The notes under the pieces were generated by a model. It ran no database searches. It was not told the origin of the DNA and saw nothing but the letters and a program-made list of their open reading frames with translations. DNA of 64,000 bases from Montifringilla adamsi (Eukaryota; Chordata; Aves; Passeriformes; Passeridae): contig JAGGNK010012670.1 in the NCBI GenBank assembly GCA_017590115.1, positions 1 to 64,000 on the forward strand, given 5' to 3'. Made by a program: the position numbers and the translations under genes. This document shows positions 11,552-24,400 of this stretch, in pieces (positions within the stretch are counted from its first letter, which is position 1; the number at the start of each line of letters is the position of its first letter).

Positions 11552-14500
11552 AAGTCACTACCCAAAAGGAACAAAAAATTTTGACCTGTGAAAGAAGCTT
11601 TTCCAACTGCCAAAAATCCCAGATTATGGGAAAAGCATTTAAATATGTGACTTATTTATAAAAAGAAGATATTTAGAAAGGTGATATTGCTGGCATCAAA
11701 CTTTTTCTAAAGTAACATAACACAAAGATAAAAAGATCAGTCATCTGAAATAATACTTTCTTATTAGTCTTCCAAATTTTGATTTAACTCAGGATCAAAA
11801 TTTCAAGATTAGTTGAAAGACATAGGAAAGATCACAAAATTATAATTCTGGTATCAGTGTGTCCCATAAATTATAGGATTTTGTAAGTAGTTAAACAGCC
11901 ATTTGAAGTGTAGACAGTAAGTTTGTAACATCCAGGAATGTTAAATGCCACTGGCTAATTGAATGATGTGGAAAAATATAGACCTAAACAACAATTTTCT
12001 GATTTGCAAAGTAACCTAAATCTAGACAATTTAAATAATTAAGTGTAAACCAAGTCAGGGATGTATATTTCAGCTAAAAAAGCCCACATCTATTCCATCA
12101 GAAAATAAAGTTTCACATCCTTTGTGGGCAACATCTGACAACAAAGGAAAAAGTGTTCACCTTAGGCATGCACACCATCCTATTTATAGCAAGAGAGAAA
12201 TTAGGCTCAGAAAGTTTTTTTCTGAGGTTTATGAAGTCCTGACCCCAGTGTGCACAAGGTCAGAACTTCCCAGGATTCAGCTGTAGTTTTCTTGGCCGGA
12301 AGCGTGGTACGCAAGAAATAAACAGTCACAGTGACTAAGAAATAATTTTGTCTGGAAGATAAAGAATCCAGGAGTATCTTGCACTCATCATAAATTCTTT
12401 ATTAGTCCAATAAGCCAGTAAAGCTCGTTTGGGAGCCTTTTGTGAGCTGATGACATCTTTACTACATGAGGTAGCAAACTAATATATGAGTTTCTGTATT
12501 AATTTGTGGGCGGCTGAAATGTCTTTCAAAAACTAATGCACCAGGAAAGCAAAATAAGCATCTGTGTAGACAGGGATAAAGCATAGAAGAGCCAAGATCC
12601 AAGCCTGTATAGTAAATATGGCTAGGCCCTGGATGAAATCCTGGAGATGAGCACTGCTAACTCAATAATTGTCCGAGTATGGGCTTCACTTCAGCAGGAG
12701 GAACACTTCGTATGCAATGGAGGAGATGACAACTCCCGGGGCTTGCTGGTTCAAGGAGGAACCTTCCATACGCACATCCTTCTAAACCCAGGTCTCCTAA
12801 AGCAGTATGTGGAGGAACTGAATTTTTGCTAGGGATCCCATAGCTCTCTTCAAACACAGCCCCACACCCCTATGAACAGTCAAGCTCTGTGCTTCAGTCA
12901 TACAACACTGACATGCACACAGAATTACTATGTACATTTTCACATTATAATACAGATATCTTCTACAGAGCTAATCTAATTTTAATTTATGTTGAAATTT
13001 CCTGTAAATCACATTGTCAAGCTCCCCATAACAACAGCTGAAAAGCTTCCAAAATTTCATGTCCTACTTTTTTGACTTGCACTGGCACTCCTTTAACCTA
13101 AAAATTTCATTACTTAGGATGACTGCAGTCATTCCCAGGAGACGAAAAATGAGATTCATGGACATTCTCCTACATAGCTAGAGTAACTTGGTGTTGCTTC
13201 CATCCTGATTAAGTTTTTTTTTGATTTAACTAATGACCTGTGATAAAGGTACCCCATAACAGAGTAGGAAACTACATTTCAGTAATCAGAAGACATATTA
13301 ACAGAAGTTTTTATGTTGTTAAAAAAAGTGCACAAGCCACATAACTGTGTTCTGTCGTAACCAGAAGTCTCACATTTTTCTGTGTTTGCTTCATAAATAA
13401 ATAATTCTTCGTCCTCTGCTGAAATGTCTAAAAGGCAATGAGTACTACCACCTCTTATACACAGATGTCATTTTATAGAAGGTCCAGTGAGATCCAGAAA
13501 ATCCAGCCATGAGGTGAGGGAACACAGCTGGGCACAGCATGACCAGTAACAGCTGGAACAGGGGGCCCTGGGCAGAGCCCGAATGGGTCTCCTGCCTCCC
13601 TGGACACGTGGGGAGGGGGCCATTTACTTTTTCTTTTCTTAAGGATATGGTTTTAAGATGCTGGGGTTGCAAGCTGCTAAGACAGAGTGGCCATGTACTT
13701 CCAGAACATTTAAACACAACTAGCATACTCAGTCCTTCATTTGTGATAGTACACTTTTAACTATCAACCTTTCATCACCCATTCAGCACACTTCCCTCTT
13801 TAAACAGCAATGTGTACCAAAAAATAACCCTAAATCTCAAAAGATCCCTAATATCTATAAAATAAACTTGTTCCATAATTGCTCACTGGAATATCTTCAT
13901 TTACCTCCCATTTTCTCCACGAAATGTCAGTGGAGCTCATAATGAGCTCCAAACCCATCCTTTTGAAGGGAAGGAGATTCATATTCCTTTAGGCATCAGC
14001 CATCAGGCCTATCCTAATCACTGCTAAATCTTATTACATGTGGCATGTTTCATGTTCTGAAAGTTTTTTTCCCTCAGCAAAATAATGGCAAGTCGTCTTA
14101 CAGAATTATGCCAGATATATAAAGCATTTTAGGATGCAAAATTATAAATGTGCCAAATATATTTTCATGTGTATTTTCTTCGACAAAAAAATTGATGCTC
14201 TTAAGTTGTAACATTACACATTCATATTCTTATTTTCTATAAAAATCTATAAGTATAAGCAGTTCTTAGGAATTTTGTGAATGATGCAAGAAAAGTCTCA
14301 GGTCTCAATTCACAAGAAATTTCTGTTCTGTCATACCTCAGTTTTAAGCATCTGACTGGGAATTAAATTCTTAAGCTCCGTGCTTAGTCATTTTGGCTCT
14401 TTATTCAGTGAGTCAAAAATTAGGCAAGTCTCAGCAATACCTAGACACTTACAAAGACAGAGGCATGTCTGAAGTTCTCCTCTCCCTTAGAGTGGTCTTA

Positions 14501-17391
14501 TTCCTGTGTTAGGGATCCACAGCCTGGGCCTGTTCATGCATTTGGATGCTTTTGGATGTGTCTTTTGTGTAATACAGCAGCTTCTTAACACACTGAGGAG
14601 CCTTCTCTGCAGCTTGAGGAAGAATAAGACACATGTCTCATCTCTTGCAATTGAGCTGTGAGGTTTCATTATCCTCTGACAAAGTTCTGTTATCATGTAA
14701 TTCACAGTAAAAGACTGATTGGGCCAGGAGGAGACTGAGGTTTGGTAGTGAGAGCTTGCAATTGCTTTCTGTGTTACCACTAGTTCTGAACAGCTTGTGG
14801 ATTAAAGAGCCATTTGTCACTGAACATTGCTTTATTCAATACTAAAAAGCCTATACTGTATTATTGTCAACATCTTGATTGACTTCCAAACAGTTTAATG
14901 GAAATTTCTCCTATTGCCACAATAAATACCTTGCTGTGAGTAGGTAGATATTTTTCTCCTTCTGATATTTTAGAATTTTAGAGTACCACTGCTATTCTGA
15001 GATCTTCATTAAGTCCTTTATATGATTTCTCAAAGTGATAATTTAAAAGATACAAGTCAAAACCTGAGCTGTGGCTCTGTGTCAAAAATGATAAATTTTT
15101 ATTTGTTCCTCAAATTTCATGCCATCCATTTGCTTGAAAACTCACGTAATTGACTTGAGAAAATATTGTGGAAAATGTGATCTTTACTTAAGATTTCATC
15201 ACTGCTTTATATTTGAAGATTTAAATTTTTCAATAACTAATTTTCCACCTACAAAACATGACCTGCCAATATCAGAGTAATTTGAAATGCATATATATTT
15301 TTGATGGTGTAAATACCATAAATACCGTTTTTCTTTAAATCTTCACAGAAATATGGTAGTGTCCTTTTTTTCACTTCATGAGAATAGAGAATGAAAATGG
15401 GGTTTCTTAATGATTTGTGCACTCATCTGTTTGTTACAGAGTCGTTTGAGAAACTAAGATCAGTCAAGAGACATTGGAACCAATATTTTCAAAATAATTA
15501 AATAGAAATCCAGAAAATCAGAAATTTAGCCCATAATTTCTAGGTATTACTCTGTAATAAAAACATTTAACAATCTATAAATTATCTTGAGCACCACATT
15601 TACTGAGTATCTTAATGATATTTGTCAAGATGGTATTTCAATATATTTCTCAGTATGTAATAATATTCCCACATGGGGATCATTTAAAACTACTCAAAGC
15701 AAATATAAGTACACCATAATCACAGGCAATTGTAACACAGAAAATAGAATCAAAAGACAATGAGTCTAGATGATAGTAGATGGGAAAGCAAGTATATTTT
15801 CTGCAGGTGTTCTCTTTTCCACAGAATGTGAAATTAATTGAAGGCATCATACTTGAGTCTCACCCAGCTTTGTGTTAAAAAGCCTAACAGTGTCACTACA
15901 TCTCAATTCTCTCACTGCAACAAAAAACCACTGAAAGCTGAACTGCAAATAGATGCAATTACCCTGGTGAATGTGTCCAATTTTCTGTACCAGCTTTCAT
16001 TCAAGATGAACAGAAGATTCACTCAGTCTCAACAAGCTACAAAGGAGGTCTGCAATATGACAGAAAACAACAGAAATACATTCAGAAGCAGACAGTGATT
16101 TCTGTGGAGGAAGAAGTGTAAAAGCTTGCACACAACTAAAGAGCATAAAGGTTAACAAAGACTTTTCAGAATATATTAGAAGAAACTTCAGTATGAACAA
16201 AAAAAGTAGAAGTCATATCCCAGTGGAACATAATACGCGTTTCTTTCAGTTCTTAATGAATAGTAATGGCATATAGGAATACGAGTCTTTGACATTAGAA
16301 TATTTTCAGTGTTGAGACTTCGTTTGAAAGTAAAATTATTTATTCACTTAAGAGCTGATTCTGGACCCACTGAACTTACAGTTAAAATTATCTTGGTCTC
16401 CATGGGTATGCCTAGCAAGTAATCAACAAAAATTTTGGTCCTCAAACCACACTTATGAATAAATTATGAAATACCAGTTCCAAGAATCTTTGAATTTCCA
16501 TTTAAAGCAGTCACCACTCTCCATCCCCAAGATTATGACCAGCTAATGCACAGTTTTTAATGCATTTCCTTCTCCGTCAGCTCTCCATCCCTCATTTCAA
16601 ATACTATCAAGTATTTGATAGTACCTCATACTTGGTACTATCTGACAGACCCTAAAAAGGAGACAACAATCACATGAAGAACGCCAAATAACAGACCAGA
16701 AGGAGCATACAGCCTCAGGTGCCTCCCAGTTCATTCCATGAATGACAAGAGCATCTGTCAGAGGATATTTTGATGTGCTGAAAGACCCAGGCCATGTAAA
16801 ACCAACACAAACTGCTATTACTGAAATGGGTAGAGATCCCCTGTTCTGAATGGAAATGGGAATATGGTCAGAAGTGTACAGGTATGGAGGTTATTATCAC
16901 ATGGAACACACCAGCAAATAGGAAGCACAGAATCAAAATACCCACAGACAACCTTTAGACAGCAAAAGGTTTTAATTTATTCCTGTGGAGCAATGATATA
17001 CTAGAAAGCTTAAATTACTCAAATAATCCATGGGAATTAAGACCTCAACCAGAAGAAATCAACAAAAAGTAAATAAATTTTATTCTCTCTATGATGTTCC
17101 CATGAAATACTGGTCACTTTAAAAAAATTCATTTTTTCCCCTTCTTTTTCCTTTGCATAAGCTTTGAATTGACCTTTCTTGTGACCTTTCATGCTACAAG
17201 TTTCTGGCCCAGAAGTTGTAAGTCTTGCCTCTGTGTTCACTTTCAATGATTGTTCTTCACACATGTTCACTGGGGTTCTTTATAATAATAAGAGTAATAA
17301 TAATGACAAAAAACCCCTTACACTGACTGTATTATTTTCACAGATAGGTGATTTCTGGGAAGGAAAATATATCTAACTGTCTCATGTAGAG

Positions 17392-17450
17392 ATTCCTATA
17401 TAGGAATTCCTATATTCCTATGTATTCCTACATTCCTGTATTCCTATATA
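17392..17450. repeat. Minisatellite of ATTCCTAT-type 8-11 base units
   Basis: Six variants of an ATTCCTAT word follow each other with small length changes. The first two arms form a perfect 16-base palindrome, ATTCCTATATAGGAAT (17392-17407). It is an imperfect short tandem repeat, likely variable between individuals. Confidence 0.85.
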
Positions 17451-19122
17451 TGTTGGTTTGACCCAATTTACAGAGTAAAACATATTTGCATATTCATGAA
17501 AAAATTCATTAGCATTAGCAGAAAATACATTAATGGCTACTAAACAACAGAAAATGTCATTATTAAAATAGAAAGTGTATTAAATGCAGTGGTAGAATAG
17601 AAGCACCTCACATGAAATCTATATACTCAATACTATATTATTCACCAGTACATATGATTGAACTCACAGGTCATAATCTGTAAAATTTAAATGGCTCTTC
17701 AAATCATCACAAAGAGAAACATTTTAGAACATGATATGCTTTTGCCCACAGTCAATCAACCACCTGAAACTTTACAGAAGCTATCCCTTCCTGAATTACA
17801 TCAAGACAACACTATAAATCAAAACCACAAATGATAAGGAACTGCAAATGGAAGCATTAAATAAATGGAACAGCTACCCATCTCCACTACGGGATCAGCA
17901 TAGGAACAAAACAGAACATGATAAAATGCATACAATTTAGAAGACACCTTTCATACTATTGTTCCTAAAGTAACAGCTTCTTCACTGAAAACTCCAAAGA
18001 GAAAATTATGACAACAATATTTACTACCATATTTTTCTCAAAGGCTGGTATTTCTAAATCTAACATAGAGAATGCATCTAATGGACCAATGGGACTAGAA
18101 AGATGAAAAGAAAGCCCTAGATATTTGTAAACTGAGTGTACGGGTGGTTCCACTCACACATTCTATCAACTTAAATTCCCAGATTAGATAAAACCTGAGG
18201 AAGTATATATAAATTCTGTGTATCACACAAAAGCACACTCTATGACTTGATTTGTAATACCTGGTTGGCTGTGATAAAGGAGTTCAGTGTCAGCAAGTGC
18301 AAATCACATCTCTTTTATAGCATGTTATAAAATGTATGTTGCAAGCAGCCTCTCTCCTCACAGGCTACAGATACCATCCCAGTGCAATTTGTCTATTTGT
18401 GCAGTTTTGCTAGTGCTGGCAGTAAACCAAAAATTCCTCTTCTGAAAAAAAAAAATCCAAAACCAACCTTAATTGAGGCTTCTTCTGTGAGAATAAAAGC
18501 TGATTAACCCTTTGGTGTCCAGGAGTCAGCAGTTCAGTGACGCTAAGCATTAATGCAGGCTGTTTATTTTCAGTCTTTACTGATTTTGTTGAACTGTCAT
18601 AGAACGGTCTTTCAAGTCACTCAATAGTTCAGTGTTTTCTTCATACTTCTGATCATTTGAAACATAAAAATGAAGATGCCCAGCTGACCTTTGGTTTAGA
18701 AGAATCACAAAAAAAGAGACAGTAAGCAGAGATTTGACAAAGGATATGGACACAGATCCTCTTGGGTATAGGCAACTGTGCTTTCACAAAGATACGAAGT
18801 AACTGTGCGCAATATTTAATGCAATGCAACTCTGTGTACCATACAATCACAGCAGTCTTGTTCATTTAAGCTCCTCGCTTTTGATATCATGCATTAATAA
18901 GTTCCTATATGCTGTTGGGCAAGAACCTTTGCAAATAAGTGTTCTGCTCCTTCCTTTGTGAGACCTGAAATTATTCACACCTCCTCCTGGTAAACAAGGA
19001 CAGTAAACTGAACCAAGAACTCCAGGAGAAAGTGATCTCCAGCACCATCTTGATTTTGCCTGCTTATCAGCTTCAATGGCTCAAACTAGATTCAACTTCA
19101 TTCACAAATGACAACAGATGAC

Positions 19123-19140
19123 TTTTTTTTTTTTTTTTTT
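19123..19140. repeat. Poly-T run, 18 bases
   Basis: An uninterrupted T tract. No processed pseudogene or SINE body is recognisable on either side, so it is listed only as low-complexity sequence. Confidence 0.9.
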
Positions 19141-20274
19141 AATGCAGGTGAGGAAGACAGACGAGAGAATGCAGTTACACTTGTCACTCATTTGCTTCAC
19201 AGGGAAGCCATGGGAAATAGGGAACATTCCCCACCTAAGCCCTTTTTAAACTCTTCTCAGATTCAGTGAGGTACCTTTAATCCCATTTGTAAAATGGTCA
19301 GCAAGGTAGCAGAGGGAGTTTGGCTCGAAGCTTGTTCTGCTTGTCTGTTCTCTGTAAGACCGAGATGTAGTTCTGCTCTTGCTAGCAAAAGAGTGTGTCC
19401 CTGGATTGCCATTATCCATTTACAACTCTGATATCATAATATCAACTGCAGGAACTTCTAATACTTACACCTAATACAGCTAATAAAACTGTCCCCTCCT
19501 TTTTTGGAACAGGGAAAAGTACATCATGGCCTTTGCAAAGAACTAAGAAAGGGTGCTTTAGAAGTCAATTAAATTTAATCCACACTGCAATTTTAATAAA
19601 TAGGTAGGGATTCAGTTTGATGTTCTTTGTCTGATTCTGTTTTCCAATATCTTTTGGAAGCTAGTTGTAGCAGAAAAAGATTATATTCTTGCTTGCCTTT
19701 TATGAAATTAATCCATTTTAATCCAGGTGTTGAGAGTGAGATTAGCTCAAGGCTTGCATAAACAAAATATTTCTTCAAATACCAATGAAAAACAAAGGCA
19801 AAGAAAAACATGCACTTTCCTGAAGGACTGAACATAAACCAATAGGATTATAGCTGTAATAAGTAAGTAGCTGTGTAACCCTTGCCAGCAGGGAAGCTCT
19901 GAATACTCCTACCTTCATCTTCTCTGCCTATACGCTCCGGAGCAGCTGATCCTAGAGGGTACAGGATCAGGAAAACACAGAACAACCTGCAAAGGAAAAG
20001 AGAAAATCTCACTTAGTAGTCCAGGCTTGAGAGGGTCCTCCAGCCTGCAAGATTTGAATGAAATAAGAAGGCAATTAGTGTGATATTTATTTTAAAAATA
20101 CTGATTCCAGAAGACCTGACTGCTCTCTAAAAATACATCTAAGAATATACATCATGAATGGAGAATAGCTGTTTAAAATAAAGAACAAGACTTCAGAATA
20201 TATGGGTATGAATCAGCAGTGTATAATTTTAGGATGGAAATAATAGGAAAAATTAAACAGCAGTATAGGAGGGT

Positions 20275-20299
20275 GACAAGACAAAACAAGACAAGACAG
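20275..20299. repeat. Short ACAAG pentamer microsatellite
   Basis: About five units of ACAAG with one AAAAC variant. Too short to be assigned to a larger element. Confidence 0.75.
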
Positions 20300-20493
20300 T
20301 CAAGTCCGAGTTCAAATCAACTTTCATCTCTAAAAGGTGACATTTATGAAAAAGATTACAATCTGCAGCTAGTACCTGTAGCTGGAAGTTTACAATCTAG
20401 AAGGCTTTTCCTGGCTTTGTTTTCTACAAACACTGACATTACAGTAATCTCTTCAAGCAAACAATATAATGTAGCTACACTGTATTCAATCTT

Positions 20494-20514
20494 TATATAT
20501 ATATATATATATAT
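20494..20514. repeat. (TA)n microsatellite
   Basis: About ten TA units inside an AT-rich region; likely length-polymorphic. Confidence 0.95.
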
Positions 20515-21334
20515 GTATTGGCAGTAAACCCAATTATAAACACAATTCTGCTCCTAATTTCTTTCAATCAAAATAAATGTTCAAGTTACTTTTTTTCATT
20601 ATTCATTTGTTTTTTATTAAATGGAAGAAAAAATGGTTTTAACACTAACTTTAGAAGCGAATATGGACTACTGCCATTCCTGAAAGGATTCTTTTTTTCC
20701 AAGATGGATTTTAAATAGTACTAATAATGGCATGGGACTTGAAAAAAAATTTGAAAAATAACCAGAGTCTAATTCTGAAATAAGAGAAAGGTGTGTTACA
20801 CTGAAACTTTAGAGAACTCCTAAAATCTCAAAACTTTCCAATTAAATATATTTTTTTCTGAAGTCCACACAACTGCCCAATGCCATAGGAAGCCATTGTG
20901 TGACACTTGATCTCTGGGCAGGAGATAAATTGTCTTTTCTCTATCATTCACACAATGCCAGTGAAAACATTAATTGTGGGAACTTTAAGTCCACAATTCT
21001 TTCACTGAACTCTAACAGCTGAATTCACATAAAGCTTCTCCACAGACTTAGACTTGGCCATTTTACTCTAAGAATTGAGCAAACAATGCAATCCTTGTTT
21101 CAGGAATGGAGGAATTGAGAGGCTACATTTGCAGTTCACAGTCCTTCTAGTCACCTCCTTCTATCCAAGTTTTACCAAATAATATTTGAGCGTATTCTGT
21201 AAACATTTTTAGGGGTTTCTGATGAGTAAGAAGTTTCATTAAGAGGTTAAAACTGCTGTTACAGAAACAATGAGAGGTTCAAAAGGTAAAGAACATAAAA
21301 TGAAGCACAGGAGGTGCTCAACTTCAACACTTTG

Positions 21335-21495
21335 CTACCGGGTGGATTACCAAGGGATTTTGTGGAGTCATTCATGGAGATATTCAAAAGCTGTCTAGAC
21401 ACAGTCCTGGGCAACCAGGTCAGGGTGATCCTGCTTGAGCAGGGGAATTGGACAAGTTGACCTCCTGAGACACCTTCCAATCTCCACCATCACTT
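21335..21495 (+). mobile_element. CR1 LINE 3' fragment
   Basis: The segment follows the last part of the CR1 consensus on the plus strand: the TTGTGGAGTC word, GAGATATTCAAAAGC, CTAGACACAGTCCTGGGCAAC, then GGTGATCCTGCTTGAGCAGG and a TTGGAC...GACCTCC...CCTTCCAATC 3' region. This is the end of ORF2 and the 3' untranslated region of a severely 5'-truncated copy, the normal outcome for CR1. The coding part is out of frame with stops. An ATTCTATGAT word about 25 bp downstream (21522-21531) may be the remnant of the family's ATTCTATR tail. Confidence 0.82.
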
Positions 21496-24400
21496 ACACA
21501 CACCATTTTTGCTCTTTAAAAATTCTATGATATGAAATTTTGTGAAAGCAAGAGGGAAAGAAACAAACAAAAAATAAGATAGTATTATTCCTGATAGAAA
21601 AACAAATATTATAGTTAAGAACAACTGTCCAAACCAATTTTTCAGTACTTTATGTATCTATGACTGTTGGGCTTTTTTTTTTCCTCAGGGGCTCCTGCTT
21701 CAGATATAGGCTAAAAATCGATTATTTAAGGAATTCTGATTAGACAGAAAATGAAGCTCTTCTAGGCACCCCAACTTCATTAGACATAGACACTGGAGAC
21801 TGAAAATACCAAATATCAGTAAGTTAGTTTCCAAGGACCAGCATATTTGATTTATTGTACAATTTTCAGGCATTACCCATCCATTTTTTGTCTTCAGTTA
21901 TTTAATATGAACAGTTGATTTCTTATCAAACTTCCACTTGTGGCAAGTGTCTTCACTGCTCTTTGTGAAATAACTGGCAAAACCTTTTTAGACTTGAAAG
22001 ATAAAAATTGGACCACACAAAGATATTAAACAGTTTCATTAGCTGATTTATCATTTCGGGTTTACAGATATGAGAAGTCCCAAATTAACTAAACAGAAAA
22101 CATCAATGTATGTTAACCACATTATCAGTTTAATGTGCAACTAATATTTTAGACTACTTCTTTAAACAAAAACCACATGAGATAAAAATATCTTTTAAAA
22201 ATAGCACAAAGTGAATGCAATTATTCATTGTAGAAATTATGTAGTAATTTTTTAGAAAAACTATTTTTAAGAAAACTTATCTAGAGATGCCTAGAGATTT
22301 CTTATTTTTAAAGGAATTACACTAACAGCAATTTATAACATTTTTTGCACTCTTCTGTGCTGTTCTATAGACTATTCTCAGTGCTCCTCAAAACAATTAT
22401 AATGAACTGAAACAATTCAACTTCAATTTATCTTCAAATACCTACAGCCTGGAAAAACTGTAAACCTATATCTTTCTAAACCCTCAGGAACACAGTAAAT
22501 AATGTAAGCCCCTTATCCCAACCCTCTTATTTTTTAAAAATTAGTTTTCCCCATCACTTTCACAGACCTTCTCTTTTCATTTTATCATTCTGCTATTGCA
22601 GAAATGCTTTCTCTACACTAGTGAACAGATTTTGTCTTTAAAGCAATACAGCATTAGCAATGTTTTATTCAAAGTGATAGATATCAAAATACCTTCTTCA
22701 GCATTTTCAAGAGGATTTTAAAAACTGATGGTCTCATTAATTGAAATGATACTATACTATGTCTTGCACCAAGTGTGCCTCTCCAGTCACATAAATACTG
22801 GATTAGTTTACTGTCTCTAATATTAATATTGACAGGAAGTAACTAGCCATAGTACAGCACCTTTAAAATTTAAAATCTATTCTCTCATCACTGCCAAATG
22901 TAAAAAGAATTTATCACACTTTGACATAGTTACAAGTTAGGTTTTGCCACACATTTTACTTAAATGAAAGATGAAAGGCATTCTGCTTCTTGTGCCTTGA
23001 TAACTTCAGTCTGGGGCTGTATTAAGTTAGTTTGTTGTGCAGGTCTGATGGTGTTTAAAAGATGAAGCCAATGAGATAAGCCTGGGAGCTTATTTTCTCC
23101 GCATTTATAACTTTAACTGCTGCTTTACCTGAAAGTATTAGAGCAGACAGTTCATTACCACCTGAAAAGGGCTACTACATTGTATGTGAGGAGGTCATCT
23201 GAAACTCATGACTTTTAAAGGTCATACACAAAATGAATTTTGCTTTGCTGAAAGACTCTCTCCTTGGCAAAGTAAAAGTCTTATTTTAACAGCAGCTGTA
23301 AATATTATGTAAGTAGAAATAAGAGATCTAAACTACCTTTACCTTCTTTCATTCTGCCATGAATTTGCTTTTGATCAAATTGTGAAACTCATTGATGGTG
23401 ATGTTAAAAGTTGCTTTGCTCTGGATCATCATTTCAGTGATGAATTGATAGTTTCTATGATTTTGTTTGAGTCTTACAGATTGTTTTAATAAATCTCCTC
23501 TTACATATATTTCCACGATAATAAAGAAGAATAATTTCCATAGTTTGTAACACTGAGGAGCTTAAAGCCTGCAACATCTGTGAATGCTACAGATTCAGAA
23601 ATGGACAGATAGGCTCCAAAATAGCACAATAGAAGACATTTTCTTAGTGCGTAACTTCAGCAACTTCCCTGATTCTTTTCTCCCTAAGGCTATGTGAAAT
23701 TCATGGAATGTCAGATCCCACCTGCCACACAAGCAAACACATACACCATCTACTTCTTTACTCCCCTTGTGGTCACATACATACAAACATTTTTGCTTTA
23801 GTGGATTCCAGGACTTGAATCCTTCCCATATAGCAATCGTACTTAACTAAAACTTCTAAATGAGAAACCTCAAGTCCCTCTATAGTCAGTAGTGAACAAC
23901 TGGCACTTTCAGAGAATAATTGAGATTTTTCCCATTCTCTTCCTCACTCCTTTTTCAAGACCCATTGTATAGCACAAATCCTAACCAACAGATAGGCACT
24001 GGTTAGAGCTGGACCACCATGTCAGGAGAGAGAAAATGTTCTTACATATTCATGTGCCACCTTGACGGGACACACAACATACAGAATCAAATCACCTCTA
24101 ACCTGTTCCAGGGTGCTAAATGCAGGATGTATGCTTCAGGTACTTACCAACATTAGGAAGGAATGAGACACAAAAGGCACAGTACAGATTAATTCAACTA
24201 AGAAATGTACTTCAGGTCCAACACAACACATACAGAGTTTCAGAAAAGGAAAAAAATGCAGCCCAGCCTGCTGAAAGTGGGACATGATAATCATAAATAC
24301 CAGGAATGGCAGAGTCATGTTTGCATTGCACTCAGCCATTATGTTTAAGGGGCAGTTTGCATTCCCTGACTTAAGTGTACTGCCGGGGGTGCAGGATGAA

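Larger units (their letters stand above)
11552..21334. other. Unique AT-rich non-coding sequence
   Basis: No gene or RNA gene is supported. Reading frames are 102 codons or shorter and show no recognisable domains. The stretch holds an (AAT)n patch (17281-17306), a TTCCTATA-type minisatellite (17392-17450), an 18-base T run (19123-19140), a short ACAAG pentamer repeat (20275-20299) and a (TA)n run (20494-20514). The segment around 18230-18440 lacks repeats and has balanced base content, so it could be a conserved element, but nothing in the sequence proves it. Confidence 0.7.

Noticed and set aside
24136..24339. 67-codon minus-strand frame with a hydrophobic, signal-peptide-like start
   Set aside because: It looks superficially like a signal peptide, but there is no following mature domain, and AT-rich DNA often encodes F, L, I and M rich stretches.
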